A DNA stretch of 64,000 nt. It comes from Brettanomyces bruxellensis. Lineage: Eukaryota; Ascomycota; Pichiomycetes; Pichiales; Pichiaceae. Positions 30,873 through 41,406 of this stretch are shown piece by piece. Every line of letters starts with the position of its first letter. Position 1 is the stretch's first letter. The notes below the pieces were generated by a model. The model did no database searches and was not told the origin of the DNA. It was given only the letters and a program-made list of their open reading frames with translations. The stretch spans positions 521,001-585,000 of the forward strand of contig NC_054684.1 in NCBI RefSeq assembly GCF_011074885.1. Direction: 5' to 3'. The translations under genes and the position numbers were made by a program.

Positions 30873-32981
30873 TTATTGTTGGAAATCGAAGTCAAATGTG
30901 TTGACGTCCATTGAATCAAAATAGTTGAGCCCATTGAACTCATTCGGATTAATTACATTGAGACAATCTTCGTACTCTCCAATACCATAACCCACTATGC
31001 TCTTTTGTGTTAATGTTTCGTCAAACGAGTCCATACTAGGGAGATAACTACATGGACATCCACTTTTGTCCGTAAATTCTTTCTTTCGAGCAGAACTACT
31101 GAGACAACATGCACACCGACGGCATATTATGGTGTCATATTTTTTCGTCTCGGCTAAAGGTAAAGACTTCTGAACTGACTTAACATAGTGATCCCAAATA
31201 TTATTGGAATCATTGACATCGACACCCCATCGTCTCGATAGGGCAAAAAGAATGCATATATCCTTGATTGCGGTGTCCCACACCAATGCACATCCGTTTA
31301 ATGCTTTAATAAACTCGTTAAACCGTACACGAGCACTTTTATGTAGTGTCTTATCCTTGTATGCCAATAGGAAAAGTTCAAAATGCGCACATTGAAAAAT
31401 CAGATACGGAACAAAGTAGGGAGAATTCTCAAATCCAATATGAGTTCTGTATTGCTGAATAATTTTGGAAGCACAATTTGAATGATTAACCATAATTTCA
31501 AGGATCTTTGTGGGATTCTGGACCAAATATGATCTATGAAGGAGCATAATGATAAGATGAAAAGAAAAATGCAAAATAAGAATCCTTCTATCCGTTGTAT
31601 TAGCTCCAATTTGAACTTCACTAGGAAATGAGTTGAAGAGTGCCCTTAAACTATCGAGACCCTGTTTAAGAAGCATTCTTTTGTGTGATTCGTGTAAATA
31701 GTCGGCCTTAAATGAGTATATCTGTTGTGTAATCCTATCATGAATATACCAAAGGCGCGAATGGAGCGAAAATGTGAGCTCGCTGATGTAGCGATCATAA
31801 AGCTTGGGTTCTATAGTACCGTTTGGTGTACATTCTTGACGATTGAGTAATGGAACATAAAATGGCATAGTAATTCGGAAATATTGAATACGACATCCTC
31901 TTCCTAAAGCGGTCGTTAATATACGATCTTGCATCACTATAGACCAGAATAGACTAATTCTAGTAGGCGAAACGCTAACAAGATTGTCAGCCATCAACGA
32001 TAATGGTTGAAAGCCAGCGCTTCTACCGGTTCTAAGATGAAGTCCCATATACTGAGCCTCTGCTGAGCACATTGCATTGTACATCCACGATGAATGTTCA
32101 TCACCTGTTCCAAATTTTATACATGATATAATCAAAAGGGCCTGTAATGTGTTTCGACCAATATGGTCCCTGCATGACCTTAATATATCAGATTCTGCAA
32201 GGTCAAGAAAACTGGCCGAAACGTCCTTTTTTCCCGGAATATATGCAAAAGAATATGCAAATATTGAACAAAGAAGGCAATGCTTATCTAGGTCCGGTGA
32301 TGGATACGGCCAGCTTTCTGCTTCGTTTAATGAGAGCATTGATGTGTAAAAATATGATGCAAAATTAAGCCTAAAAATCGCAAAAAGCCTCTTCCTAAGT
32401 TCTAAAGACATAAAACTCAAATTAAAATTGCTTGTCGGTTCACAGCTAGTATCTGCCATCACGTCAGAGAAAGTGAATGCAGGTGGAATGGTTTTCTGAA
32501 TACTCTGTTTTCCCGAGAGTGGGCCGTAGAATACAGCCCCATCTCCCTCATTTGTGACCCTCCATGCGGTTGAAACAATGTCTTCAAGTGCATCTGTATT
32601 GACCTTGAGGCCCTTTGTGCGTTTGAGTTGAGAAACATCATTGTTTTCTGTTAGTTTTGGGGGACCAGGCAAGTACTCTTGTAAGTCAAAGTCAGCAAGC
32701 TCAGGGCGTGACTTCATCAAACTCAACATATGCTGCTCCAGTGCATCCATCTTCAACTCCAAAAAGTCGATCTCCGCAGAATCATACTTCTTTTTCCGCC
32801 GATCTATCGTAAAATCATATGTGCATTGGGAGCCAACGCCATGCTTTTTGCACATGGAACATGGCTGATTACCATCACATTTGCGCTTCCGTTTTTTGCA
32901 AAAAAGACAAGCAGTTGACTGAAGCTTTGACTTTCTCTGTCTCTTCCCGTGCTTTTCCTTAGCCATTGTTAAATCCTTCAC
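30873..32981 (-). CDS. Zn2Cys6 fungal transcription factor
   Basis: A 702-residue regulator. The zinc cluster has six cysteines (C25, C28, C35, C41, C44, C53) with normal spacing and a basic CKKRKRKC loop. It is followed by a linker DRRKKKYD and a short leucine-bearing coiled coil (about 68-92, ELKMDALEQHM). The middle (about 190-480) fits the fungal-specific regulatory domain, including MGLHLRTGRSA and the surrounding helices. The acidic Asp/Asn/Phe-rich C-terminus looks like an activation domain. The start could also be codon 6. A paralogue lies immediately upstream on the same strand. Near THI7- and TenA-type genes it is a candidate thiamine regulator, like Thi2 of S. cerevisiae or Thi1/Thi5 of fission yeast, but that is an inference from position. 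Confidence 0.88.
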   Translation of the reverse strand: MKDLTMAKEKHGKRQRKSKLQSTACLFCKKRKRKCDGNQPCSMCKKHGVGSQCTYDFTIDRRKKKYDSAEIDFLELKMDALEQHMLSLMKSRPELADFDLQEYLPGPPKLTENNDVSQLKRTKGLKVNTDALEDIVSTAWRVTNEGDGAVFYGPLSGKQSIQKTIPPAFTFSDVMADTSCEPTSNFNLSFMSLELRKRLFAIFRLNFASYFYTSMLSLNEAESWPYPSPDLDKHCLLCSIFAYSFAYIPGKKDVSASFLDLAESDILRSCRDHIGRNTLQALLIISCIKFGTGDEHSSWMYNAMCSAEAQYMGLHLRTGRSAGFQPLSLMADNLVSVSPTRISLFWSIVMQDRILTTALGRGCRIQYFRITMPFYVPLLNRQECTPNGTIEPKLYDRYISELTFSLHSRLWYIHDRITQQIYSFKADYLHESHKRMLLKQGLDSLRALFNSFPSEVQIGANTTDRRILILHFSFHLIIMLLHRSYLVQNPTKILEIMVNHSNCASKIIQQYRTHIGFENSPYFVPYLIFQCAHFELFLLAYKDKTLHKSARVRFNEFIKALNGCALVWDTAIKDICILFALSRRWGVDVNDSNNIWDHYVKSVQKSLPLAETKKYDTIICRRCACCLSSSARKKEFTDKSGCPCSYLPSMDSFDETLTQKSIVGYGIGEYEDCLNVINPNEFNGLNYFDSMDVNTFDFDFQQ

Positions 32982-33314
32982 TGCTATATACCGAGTTAGC
33001 GATCTTCAAAAGTAGAGAAAGTTATCTTAACTTAATCAAGATCCGCTTCAATAATTTTTAGACTATTATGTAAGGATGTGAGCATCACCCAGTTTCGCTA
33101 AAATCGATCAATGTCAAAAGCAGAGCTTTTTTCTGTAGTGTAGTTACACTATTAGGAGAAAAAAAAATATCTATATAGAGAAATAGGCACTCTATCAAAA
33201 AAAGGTTATACTTAAAAAATATTATACGATTGTTGAAAATAGCACTGGTTTAACAATGCGGAAAGAATGCAAGCAACGAAGTCAATTTCACTGAACATTT
33301 GACTAAACTTCATA

Positions 33315-35060
33315 CTAGATATTCAAATCTTTTTCGAAGATATAGCCTCCTCCTTGGCTATTGCCGGATTCCAAACTTTGGATATTTGTATCCTCTTCTG
33401 ATATCGCAGCATTACTACGTCGTAAAAAAATGCCATGATCCTCGGCTAAAGTAAGCAATCTCTGGGCACGACCAGTTGAACGTTTCCAAGATGCCCCGTG
33501 AGCATTCAAGACATCTATGCAACATTGAAGAAGCGGCAAATGGGTTGGGCATACCCGTTTGTTTTGAAAGCATAACACTAAGTGCACAATGCCCGCCATA
33601 TAAATAAGAAAGCCAAAGTATCCGGGTATTTTCAAAATGTATCCGAAATTTAAAAGTAAGTCACACAACTTCGTCAACCGGATTGCTGCAGTAATACATC
33701 TGCTCGTCGCAGCTGTCTCCGAGTGCCCAATAAAGCTCTTCTCAAGAATAATTATACAGGCTTCATAGTTCATCTGGAAGCAGACAGCGTTAAAATTGAA
33801 ATTGCCGTTGCATGTCTGATCATCCACGAGTAATAATCCTGATGGAAAGGCCTCTTTCAACCTTTTCAACGACTCTTCAGCTGTGTGTAGTAATTTTGTT
33901 CTCTCTTGTGTATCACCCAAATCTGATTGAACTGAAAATATTTGATCTGTAAATCGGTCGAGAATGTACCATAATCTTGATGTAGTACTAAAGCATAATT
34001 CCTCTATGTATACATCTCCTTCATCCGGACTATGCTGTACCTTGTAAAATGGCGAAATTATTCGTTTGAAATGAATGCAGGCAGGAACCCCCAAATAGTT
34101 CGTGACAATTCTATCTTGTGTGCAAACAGACCAAAGAACTGCCGATTGATATGAATCTATTTGAGGAGCAAATTTTGCAGCCGATCGGTTGGAGGAATCA
34201 TAAGAAATATGTAAACCCATATGTTGAGTTAAAGAGCACGCCATAGATATAAATAAGTAAGACATTGAGTCAGATCCCCCGCCAAATTCGTAGCATGATA
34301 GAACAAGTAGGGCCTGAATAATGTCTAAATCCAATGTCTGATTAGAGGCTGATATGACAAGGTCAGAGGCATCCTTAATAAGCGACCGGCCCATTTTCCG
34401 TAAATCTTGATCTTTTGAGAAAAGACATCCATATCCACACACTGCAAGCATTAATGATCTGTATGTCGGTTTAAGGGAGGATATAGCTCTTCGCTTACGT
34501 AATAGTGGAACTGCATACTTCAAACAGTATAAGGTATCCGGGCAATTCTCCTCGCAGAGTGTCAACAACTCGTCAGATGATTCCAGATATTTGAAAGAAT
34601 ATGGCATATTTCCTGCTTCATCATAACAATATTCGGTTTCAACTTCCCGTTGTCCTTCGGTATTTGTATTATCATCCTCCTCATCATATCCATCGTCAAT
34701 GTCCATTTCCTCAAATTTCGCCACTAGATTACAGAATCTATTTTGAGCTATTCCAGACTCGCCAGCTTGCTGATCAAAATTCTGAGATTCAGTTTGTTGT
34801 AGACGTACCAACCACTCGGGATCATACTTTCTGATCAAAGTCTCAAGCTTCTTTATTCGTTTTTCAAGATACACAATGTAATCACCATTGTATTTTCTTC
34901 TCCTCCGATCACTCTCAGATGTATAAATGCATGTTCTGTTAGCATGTAAACAGTTAGAGCATAATGGTAATTTCCCATCACAATTTGTGAGTCCCAGAAA
35001 TTTGCATGCAGTGCATACAGTTGAAATACAACTTGCTGATGTTCCCTTCCTTGGGGGCAT
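33315..35060 (-). CDS. Zn2Cys6-type transcription factor with an atypical zinc cluster
   Basis: Starting at the ATG at 35060 gives 581 residues beginning MPPRKGTSAS just before the cluster; an upstream ATG at 35174 would add an unlikely hydrophobic lead. Six cysteines are present (C16, C19, C27, C34, C37, C44), but the second gap is 7 residues instead of 6. The loop reads KFLGLTN instead of the usual basic stretch, so DNA contacts may be weakened. The linker DRRRRKYNGDYIVYLEKRIK and coiled coil are normal. The rest parallels the neighbouring factor (FGGGSDSMSYL...MGLHISYD against FGTGDEHSSWM...MGLHLRTG), marking a tandem duplication. An acidic patch lies at about 145-165. The Ty1/copia element begins 261 bp upstream of its start and may disturb its promoter. 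Confidence 0.82.
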   Translation of the reverse strand: MPPRKGTSASCISTVCTACKFLGLTNCDGKLPLCSNCLHANRTCIYTSESDRRRRKYNGDYIVYLEKRIKKLETLIRKYDPEWLVRLQQTESQNFDQQAGESGIAQNRFCNLVAKFEEMDIDDGYDEEDDNTNTEGQREVETEYCYDEAGNMPYSFKYLESSDELLTLCEENCPDTLYCLKYAVPLLRKRRAISSLKPTYRSLMLAVCGYGCLFSKDQDLRKMGRSLIKDASDLVISASNQTLDLDIIQALLVLSCYEFGGGSDSMSYLFISMACSLTQHMGLHISYDSSNRSAAKFAPQIDSYQSAVLWSVCTQDRIVTNYLGVPACIHFKRIISPFYKVQHSPDEGDVYIEELCFSTTSRLWYILDRFTDQIFSVQSDLGDTQERTKLLHTAEESLKRLKEAFPSGLLLVDDQTCNGNFNFNAVCFQMNYEACIIILEKSFIGHSETAATSRCITAAIRLTKLCDLLLNFGYILKIPGYFGFLIYMAGIVHLVLCFQNKRVCPTHLPLLQCCIDVLNAHGASWKRSTGRAQRLLTLAEDHGIFLRRSNAAISEEDTNIQSLESGNSQGGGYIFEKDLNI

Positions 35061-35321
35061 TTCTTTTTGCTTTCTGCCTAAGAATACGGTATATTTGACG
35101 AGTGTTTCTGCTAATAAAATCCTTAAACTTTCTTCAATCCAAAAGTAATCATTGCTGAAAATGTTCAGGATCACACTCTACCATGGCAAATTTACGTTCG
35201 ACCGCAAAATATGGAACCACGATCCTATCATAACAGAAAGGAACCGCAAACCAAAAATGTGGAAGAAAAATAAATAAAGTTTATATCTAAGAGTGCTAAA
35301 AAAAATTTATTAACCGATAAC

Positions 35322-35754
35322 TGTTGTTAGTATGTGCTAATATTTGGTTGAGTTACGTAATCTGGAATGTGAATTTGGTGAACGGATGTGATTCTGATTT
35401 GTATGGTGATTGGTCTTTAATACGGATTGAAGAGGAAAGTGAGAAAGGTTAGTTAAACGAAAAGATGGTTGAGAAAAAGGTATTTCTCATTGGTTGATTA
35501 AGTAATCAAACAATGAAAATTAAGGAACTCAGGAAACCATCAGAGAAAAGTTTTTTGTTTATAATTAAGGGCTTTGCCACTTCTGTGCAGATGAAATATG
35601 CATGATGTAAACGGTCATGTGGAATAACGAAGTTAAGCTAGTTATTAAGGGACCAACCTACTGATATTATTTCTACTACATAGGATTAGTATTAGCTGCT
35701 TATTTACGTAATTAGTATATAAAGGAAGCTTTCAATAAATCTCGGATTACAACA
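35322..35754 (+). repeat. 5' LTR of the copia element
   Basis: 433 bp, apparently identical to 39857-40289. It contains a TATA-like TATATAAAGG about 35 bp from its end, probably the element's promoter. I could not identify a primer-binding site complementary to a known tRNA in the bases after it. Confidence 0.95.
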
Positions 35755-35776
35755 GATTTCCAATCTTTATTCCAGA

Positions 35777-36530
35777 ATGTCTTTGTCATTTATTGATAGC
35801 AGGGAGAATAGAACTCCACCAACTCAAAGCGAGTGTATTGAGCTCATAAGGATTTTAGAGTTTAATAATGAGGATGTTCAGAAGATCTTCAACACTAAGA
35901 ATTTTACTGAACCGAAAAGGAATTCTCTTTTCTTTATTTTAAAGTTTAAGAGATGGTTTTGTCAGCAGTTGCATGGTGTTAGAACATCAACGACAGAACA
36001 GATTAGGGCGGTTGATATGTTGTTTGATCTGAAGACAGCAGAAGGATTGCCGGTTTAGGCAATCTCGCTTACTTGAAGTAAGGCAGTTAATCTCTTCTTT
36101 GATGGTTATATCAGAGAGTAATTTAGAGGTGTAACTGGTTGGAGTATTATTACGACAATGAATGCTTTGTTGAAAAATATTCAGGGCCCAGGATGCATTA
36201 CCTTTGAAGTGGATGCGTATAACGCATACAAGAATACTACTTCAGGTGAAATTATTGAGATTGTTGAGTTATTACTTTACGATTACAGTGAGCCAATGAT
36301 TTTGGTTAAGGTTGCAAAGATGCTAGGAAAAGATTTGAGAATTTATTCTTCATGGAGCTAAGGTTTCTAGGATCTATGCAGGATATGCATTGGGCAGATA
36401 ATGTCAATAACATTAGAATCGTGTTCTATTGTCATAAATGGAGCGCATCCGGAGTTAATGTTAAACTTGAATCGGCTAATAGGATTGTGACCCAAGGTAA
36501 AAAGGGTACAAAAAGGGTAGCCAGATGATT
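35777..36530 (+). pseudogene. gag remnant of the copia element
   Basis: A frame opens at 35777 (MSLSFIDSRENRTPPTQSE) 22 bp after the LTR and stops at 36056. A second piece runs from 36158 (MNALLKNIQGPGCITFEV) to 36361. Together they are shorter than a normal copia gag, and stops separate them, so no full capsid protein is made. Confidence 0.75.
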
Positions 36531-36534
36531 CGAA

Positions 36535-37730
36535 ATGGCATTCAAAAAGGATAAAGAAGATGATTTTTTTTTTTTTTGCCGAAAGAATGGTCACTTCAAA
36601 AAGGAATGTTCAGAGTACAAGAAATGGAAGGCCAGTAAGGCCAAAGAAGGAGTTCAGTCTTACAGTACTGAGGAAACTCATTGTATGGAAGTAATTGAAC
36701 TTTCAGAAGGAACAGTGGGTGAACTCCCTAAGGAAGTTTTCTTGTTGGATTCAGGTGCATCATGTCATTCGGTTACAGACGTGAACATACTTGAAGAGGT
36801 CAGAACTAGTGCTAAGCGGATAAAGACAGCAAACGGAAGTTCTGAAGTTCAACTTGTTGGTACAGCAAGGTGTGGTAATTTAGTCTTAGAAGATGCAATT
36901 TATCTAGAGCACGGTACACATAACTTAGTCTCGTTGTCAAGGCTTTTGAGGAAGGGTTTCAGGATTGTCTGGAATTACGACAAAGCATTGATATACGGAA
37001 GAGATGATAAGGTTGTGACTGTTGCCCATGAACGCAATGGTGTTTACGTCATGGATAATCCCGGTTTGGAATTAGTTCTAGAAGTCAGTGTCTCTTCTAA
37101 GCATAAGGATTTTCTTGCAAGCGTGCATGCCAGTTATGGCCATGCGTCTGTGAACAAGATGTTAAAGATAGTTGAGTCAATTTCGGAAAAGAAATTCTCT
37201 CAGGATCAAATAAGGAAAACTGTACAAGAATGTGAAGTGTGTTTGGGTCAGGTTAATTTGACTCATGGTAAGCAACACTTGGAAGTGGTTAAGAAACCCG
37301 GACACGTTCTTTGTGCAGATGTAATTGGTCCAATTAAGGGAAAGTACGGACTTATTGTTACAGATAAGTTCTCAACTTTCATGATCGGGAAGGTTTTGGA
37401 GTCAAGGTCTGAAGTGTCTCTAAAAACGATCGAAACAGTAAAGGAATTCATTAGCTTATTAAAGCTAGGAGGTTACAGGCCAATCTTCTTGAGGACAGAT
37501 AATGAATTTGCAACTAAAGCTTTAGCCGCGTATTACAGGGATATGGAATTGTTGAACAGTTTAATGCTCAATGTAGTTCTTATCAGAATGGGCGTGCAGA
37601 ACAAAGCGACTGGGATATAGAGACTAGTATAGAGAGACTCATGAAATGGGCACGGAAGCAAATGGACTTATGGACGGAGGTGTTTCGTCATGTGATCTTT
37701 CTTCACAGCAGTTTAGCATAATGGAAGAAA
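36535..37730 (+). pseudogene. gag zinc-knuckle, protease and integrase remnant
   Basis: The longest internal frame (36535-37620). A CCHC knuckle (CRKNGHFKKEC) lacks its first Cys beside a T14 run (36564-36577). The protease motif LLDSGASCH follows, then the integrase zinc region (HASYGHAS...CEVCLGQ) and core aspartates in CADVIGPIKGKYG and LRTDNEFATKA. The frame then shifts: the segment holding the third catalytic residue (SYQNGRAEQ) is in another frame and the protein ends at 37618. Confidence 0.85.
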
Positions 37731-38299
37731 GATGGTTGTTCATTTGTTGTGCTGGGTTATATTGAGTTGGATTGTCTAAAGGGTATGTTACCTTTTAGAT
37801 ACAGAATCATTTGCAATCACTATAACAGGACCCAGAAGGTGTAAAAGAATAGTATTGAAGGTATCTTTCTAGGTTATTCTGATAAGAAAGTTTATCTGAT
37901 ACGGATTCTAGAGGTTTGTCTACAGCTGTCAAGTGAGAAGATAATCAGGAATTTGGCATTAAAGTAATGTCAAGAAAGTATTCATTTCAGGAAGGCCTCA
38001 GGTGGACTTGAGACCAGATTTGGATAAGGATTACTTGCTCGAAAAGTCGTCAGTTAAAGATGAGGTCCAGCGGGATGTAGATTTCAAACCAATAGAAGGA
38101 GAAAGGAAAAATGCGACAATGCGGTTTTAGAAGTCTCAGGTAAGCTGCAGGACATACTCTGCATAAAGAAACTCCCTTATCTCAAAGTAGAAAGGGATTT
38201 GCAGAGAAAGCAGTGAGACAAGCATTATCGATGTAACATAGTACATGTATCTTAACTAATTCGGGAAGATCCAAAGGATCAATCTATTAGTTACGGAAG

Positions 38300-38960
38300 G
38301 GAAATATATTGTTCCAGGTACATATAAGGAAGCTATGGAACATAAGGAAGCAGTAAACTGGAAAAAGGCCTGCGATAAGGAAATTCAATCATTCCGGGAA
38401 AGCAATGCATTTGAGGTTGTTCTTAAAAGCTCGATACCGAGAAGGGCTAAGGCCATTGATAGTCGTTGGGTTTATAATGTTAAGAAGGAGCCCGATGGTG
38501 AAAGGTTCAAGGCCAGAATAGTTGCTAAAGGTTCTAAACAGGAGCATGGAATGGACTATACAGAAACTTATGCACCGGTAATGAAGTTGGATAGTTTTAG
38601 GTTTGTCTTGGCATATGCAGCACAGCAGGGCTGGCGGTTAAGACAGTTAGATGCTAAAAACGCATTTTTAAATGGTGATATTGATTGTGAAATCTATCTC
38701 CGGCCACCTCCAGGTGTTCACCTAAAGCATGGAACTGTGTGGAAATTAAGGAAAAGTGTTTACGGACTTAAAGCAAACACCAATTGTATAGTATTAGACA
38801 ATCAGGAAAGTGTTAAAGGAAGGGAAAACCCCTTATTTGCTGCATCTGATAAAGAAGGTTTGAATTATGCATTGAGATGCTTATTCAAAAAGGTTTTCAG
38901 ATGAAAGACCTTGGTAAGCCAGAAATATTTCTTGGCATGACATTAAATTGTTGCAAGGGC
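38300..38960 (+). pseudogene. Reverse-transcriptase remnant lacking the catalytic YVDD
   Basis: The frame 38335-38904 carries the N-terminal copia RT blocks: WKKACDKEIQSF, DSRWVYNVKKEPDGERFKAR, YTETYAPVMKLDSFR, RQLDAKNAFLNGD. After SVYGLK the sequence departs and resumes at the region encoding QMKDLGKPEIFLGMTL, downstream of the catalytic site. The segment that should hold YVDD seems deleted, so the enzyme cannot work. Confidence 0.85.
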
Positions 38961-39373
38961 TTTATAAAGTTAACAGCGAAAGGACACTATTGATAGGATA
39001 TTGGGAAATGTATGAATACGGCTTCCGGAAAGGAAGTTGTTAAACCCGATACCTTTAGCTTGGTTTTGATGGATAAGTAGTCGCCCTGGCTATCGGAAAT
39101 TAAGGAGTCTGAATACAAATCAATGGTGGGGATGCTATTTCATATTAGAAATACGGTAAAGTCTGACATGACATATCAGGTGTCAAAATTAGCATCCTAT
39201 AAGGATATATTACAGGAAGTTCACTAAGGAAACACAATGGTTATTATAGTATTTTGGTAAAATAAAAGATGATGAAGGAAGGCATAACAAGGCAAGGATG
39301 CAAGGAATTTTAGTTCTTGGATACATCCAAAGAAGTTGCTATTCGTCAATAAGGATCCAAAATAATTAATAAA

Positions 39374-39772
39374 ATGTTTGTGTTTAGTGATGCTGATTGG
39401 GGAAAATCAGGAAATGGAAGATCACAATCAGGAGGAGTCGTTACATTCTGTGGTAACATCATTTCATGGCATTCCAGAAAGCAGTCTAGCGTGGCACTTT
39501 CTACGGCTGAAAGTGAGCTAATGGCAATAAAGGAAGTAACAAAAACCGGTTTATACTTTTATCAGTTGTTAAACGAGATTGGAATTCCAGTTAACTATGT
39601 TAATTTATGTGGAGATAATAAGGCAGCTTTGACTATGAGCAGTCACAACACTCAAAATCATAAGTCGAGGCATATCTCCATATCTTATTTTTTTTCATTA
39701 GAGAACTTGTGGAGAAAAGAAAATTTAGATTATGGTATATCCAGTCTGGGGCAAATCCAGCGGATCTTTTAA
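39374..39772 (+). pseudogene. RNase H remnant
   Basis: FSDADWGKSGNGRSQSGGVV, SRKQSSVALSTAESELMAIK and GDNKAALTMSSHNTQNHKSR carry the copia RNase H aspartates and glutamate, and this piece is the best preserved. It is out of register with the RT piece, and a change near 39690 alters the frame before the end. Confidence 0.85.
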
Positions 39773-39856
39773 CAAAGAATCTAAGTCCAATTAAGTTGAA
39801 CAACAGTCTCATTACTATGTTGCAGTGAGAAGGAGAAATCTTAGCGCAAGAAGGAG

Positions 39857-40289
39857 TGTTGTTAGTATGTGCTAATATTTGGTTGAGTTACGTAATCTGG
39901 AATGTGAATTTGGTGAACGGATGTGATTCTGATTTGTATGGTGATTGGTCTTTAATACGGATTGAAGAGGAAAGTGAGAAAGGTTAGTTAAACGAAAAGA
40001 TGGTTGAGAAAAAGGTATTTCTCATTGGTTGATTAAGTAATCAAACAATGAAAATTAAGGAACTCAGGAAACCATCAGAGAAAAGTTTTTTGTTTATAAT
40101 TAAGGGCTTTGCCACTTCTGTGCAGATGAAATATGCATGATGTAAACGGTCATGTGGAATAACGAAGTTAAGCTAGTTATTAAGGGACCAACCTACTGAT
40201 ATTATTTCTACTACATAGGATTAGTATTAGCTGCTTATTTACGTAATTAGTATATAAAGGAAGCTTTCAATAAATCTCGGATTACAACA
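39857..40289 (+). repeat. 3' LTR of the copia element
   Basis: Same 433 bp as the 5' LTR, preceded by a purine tract at 39848-39856 and followed by the target duplication ATAAC. Confidence 0.95.
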
Positions 40290-40294
40290 ATAAC

Positions 40295-41406
40295 GACCGA
40301 GCGCATTCTGAACCTGAATGTTAGGGACGGTTTGTACGAGCGAATATAGCAAGATAAATCACCATATATCGGTAAAGAAGAAATTCCTCGGTTGCTTGAA
40401 TTATCACAAAGTTCAGCTGATCGATAGGTTCTCTGATAGATAGCCTCGTTATTATTATTTTCTCTTATCTGCTTATGTCTCCAGTTGCACCTTAATATTC
40501 TCTGTGAAATATTCGCTTCCCATATATTTATTCACCACCTATACCTCGTCGAATCTTTCTAGAATATTTTTCCCACTGAATAATTCCTCATAAGAATTCC
40601 ACCCGGCCCGTGGTCTATATAGCTACAATATCTCTTTCCGCGGGATGCCTCTGAGTATTCCATATGAAATAAAATATCGTGAGAAATAATAATATTACTT
40701 TACAGAAGATCTTGTTGTACGTGAGATAACAACTTAACGTATTCATGATTAAGTATCACGTACATTATTATGAACACACAGAGATCTCAACAACACACTT
40801 TCCTAAAAAGGTAACACAAAAGCAATTTCGTAATTGTTCATTTCATACTTGCTTGAACGTGCAGAAATGTTTTTTTGTTGTTCTACTCCAATGCAAGGCA
40901 ATTGTAGTTTTGCTTTCAAGCTACGCATATCAATATTATTCTATATTTTATACATTTTCCAAAAATATTATTGAGTTTGCTCTGCACGTTTCTTGAATAT
41001 AGTATTTTTACAATTTCAGAGAGAACAAAAATGTGTGTTCAGCAAAGTATACGTTGCATTGCCGAGATTGAACAAGTATTCATATAATGTCTGCCGTGGT
41101 AACTTGCAGCTTAATGAGATTGACTTTTGTGGCCCAATACCACCTCGCTGAGTACTTCATCTTTGGAATTACTTCTAGGATCGTCAGAGTTGCTTCCGCG
41201 TTCGTCCTTAACCAAGCAATTTTAAATTTTGCAAGGTAGTGCTTAAAAGATTGGATTTTTATCTGCTGCATAAGCCTGATCAAAAATATTTCGCGATATA
41301 TATATATATATATAATGAGCAAACTATTTTATCCAACGATTCCCATCGGATGTATGCGATTTATTTTTTGAAGAATAGCACAATTATATCTTTAAATCAG
41401 AAAATT
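40295..41406. other. Spacer between the retrotransposon and the UPF0145 gene
   Basis: No supported gene. This was part of the intergenic region between the second zinc-cluster gene and the UPF0145 gene before the insertion. A TA dinucleotide run (about 41298-41312) lies roughly 100 bp upstream of the next start and could serve as its TATA region. Confidence 0.5.

Larger units (their letters stand above)
35322..40289 (+). mobile_element. Ty1/copia-type LTR retrotransposon, full structure but defective
   Basis: Two 433-bp LTRs (35322-35754 and 39857-40289) starting TGTTGTTAG and ending TTACAACA, in direct orientation, bound a 4.1-kb interior. The insertion is flanked by a perfect 5-bp target duplication ATAAC (35317-35321 and 40290-40294). 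A purine tract (AAGAAGGAG) directly precedes the 3' LTR. The order of fragments (gag, protease, integrase, reverse transcriptase, RNase H) is that of copia/Pseudoviridae elements. The coding region is broken by many stops and shifts, and the reverse-transcriptase catalytic YVDD region is missing. The LTRs appear identical by eye, so the insertion is young although the interior is dead. Confidence 0.95.
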
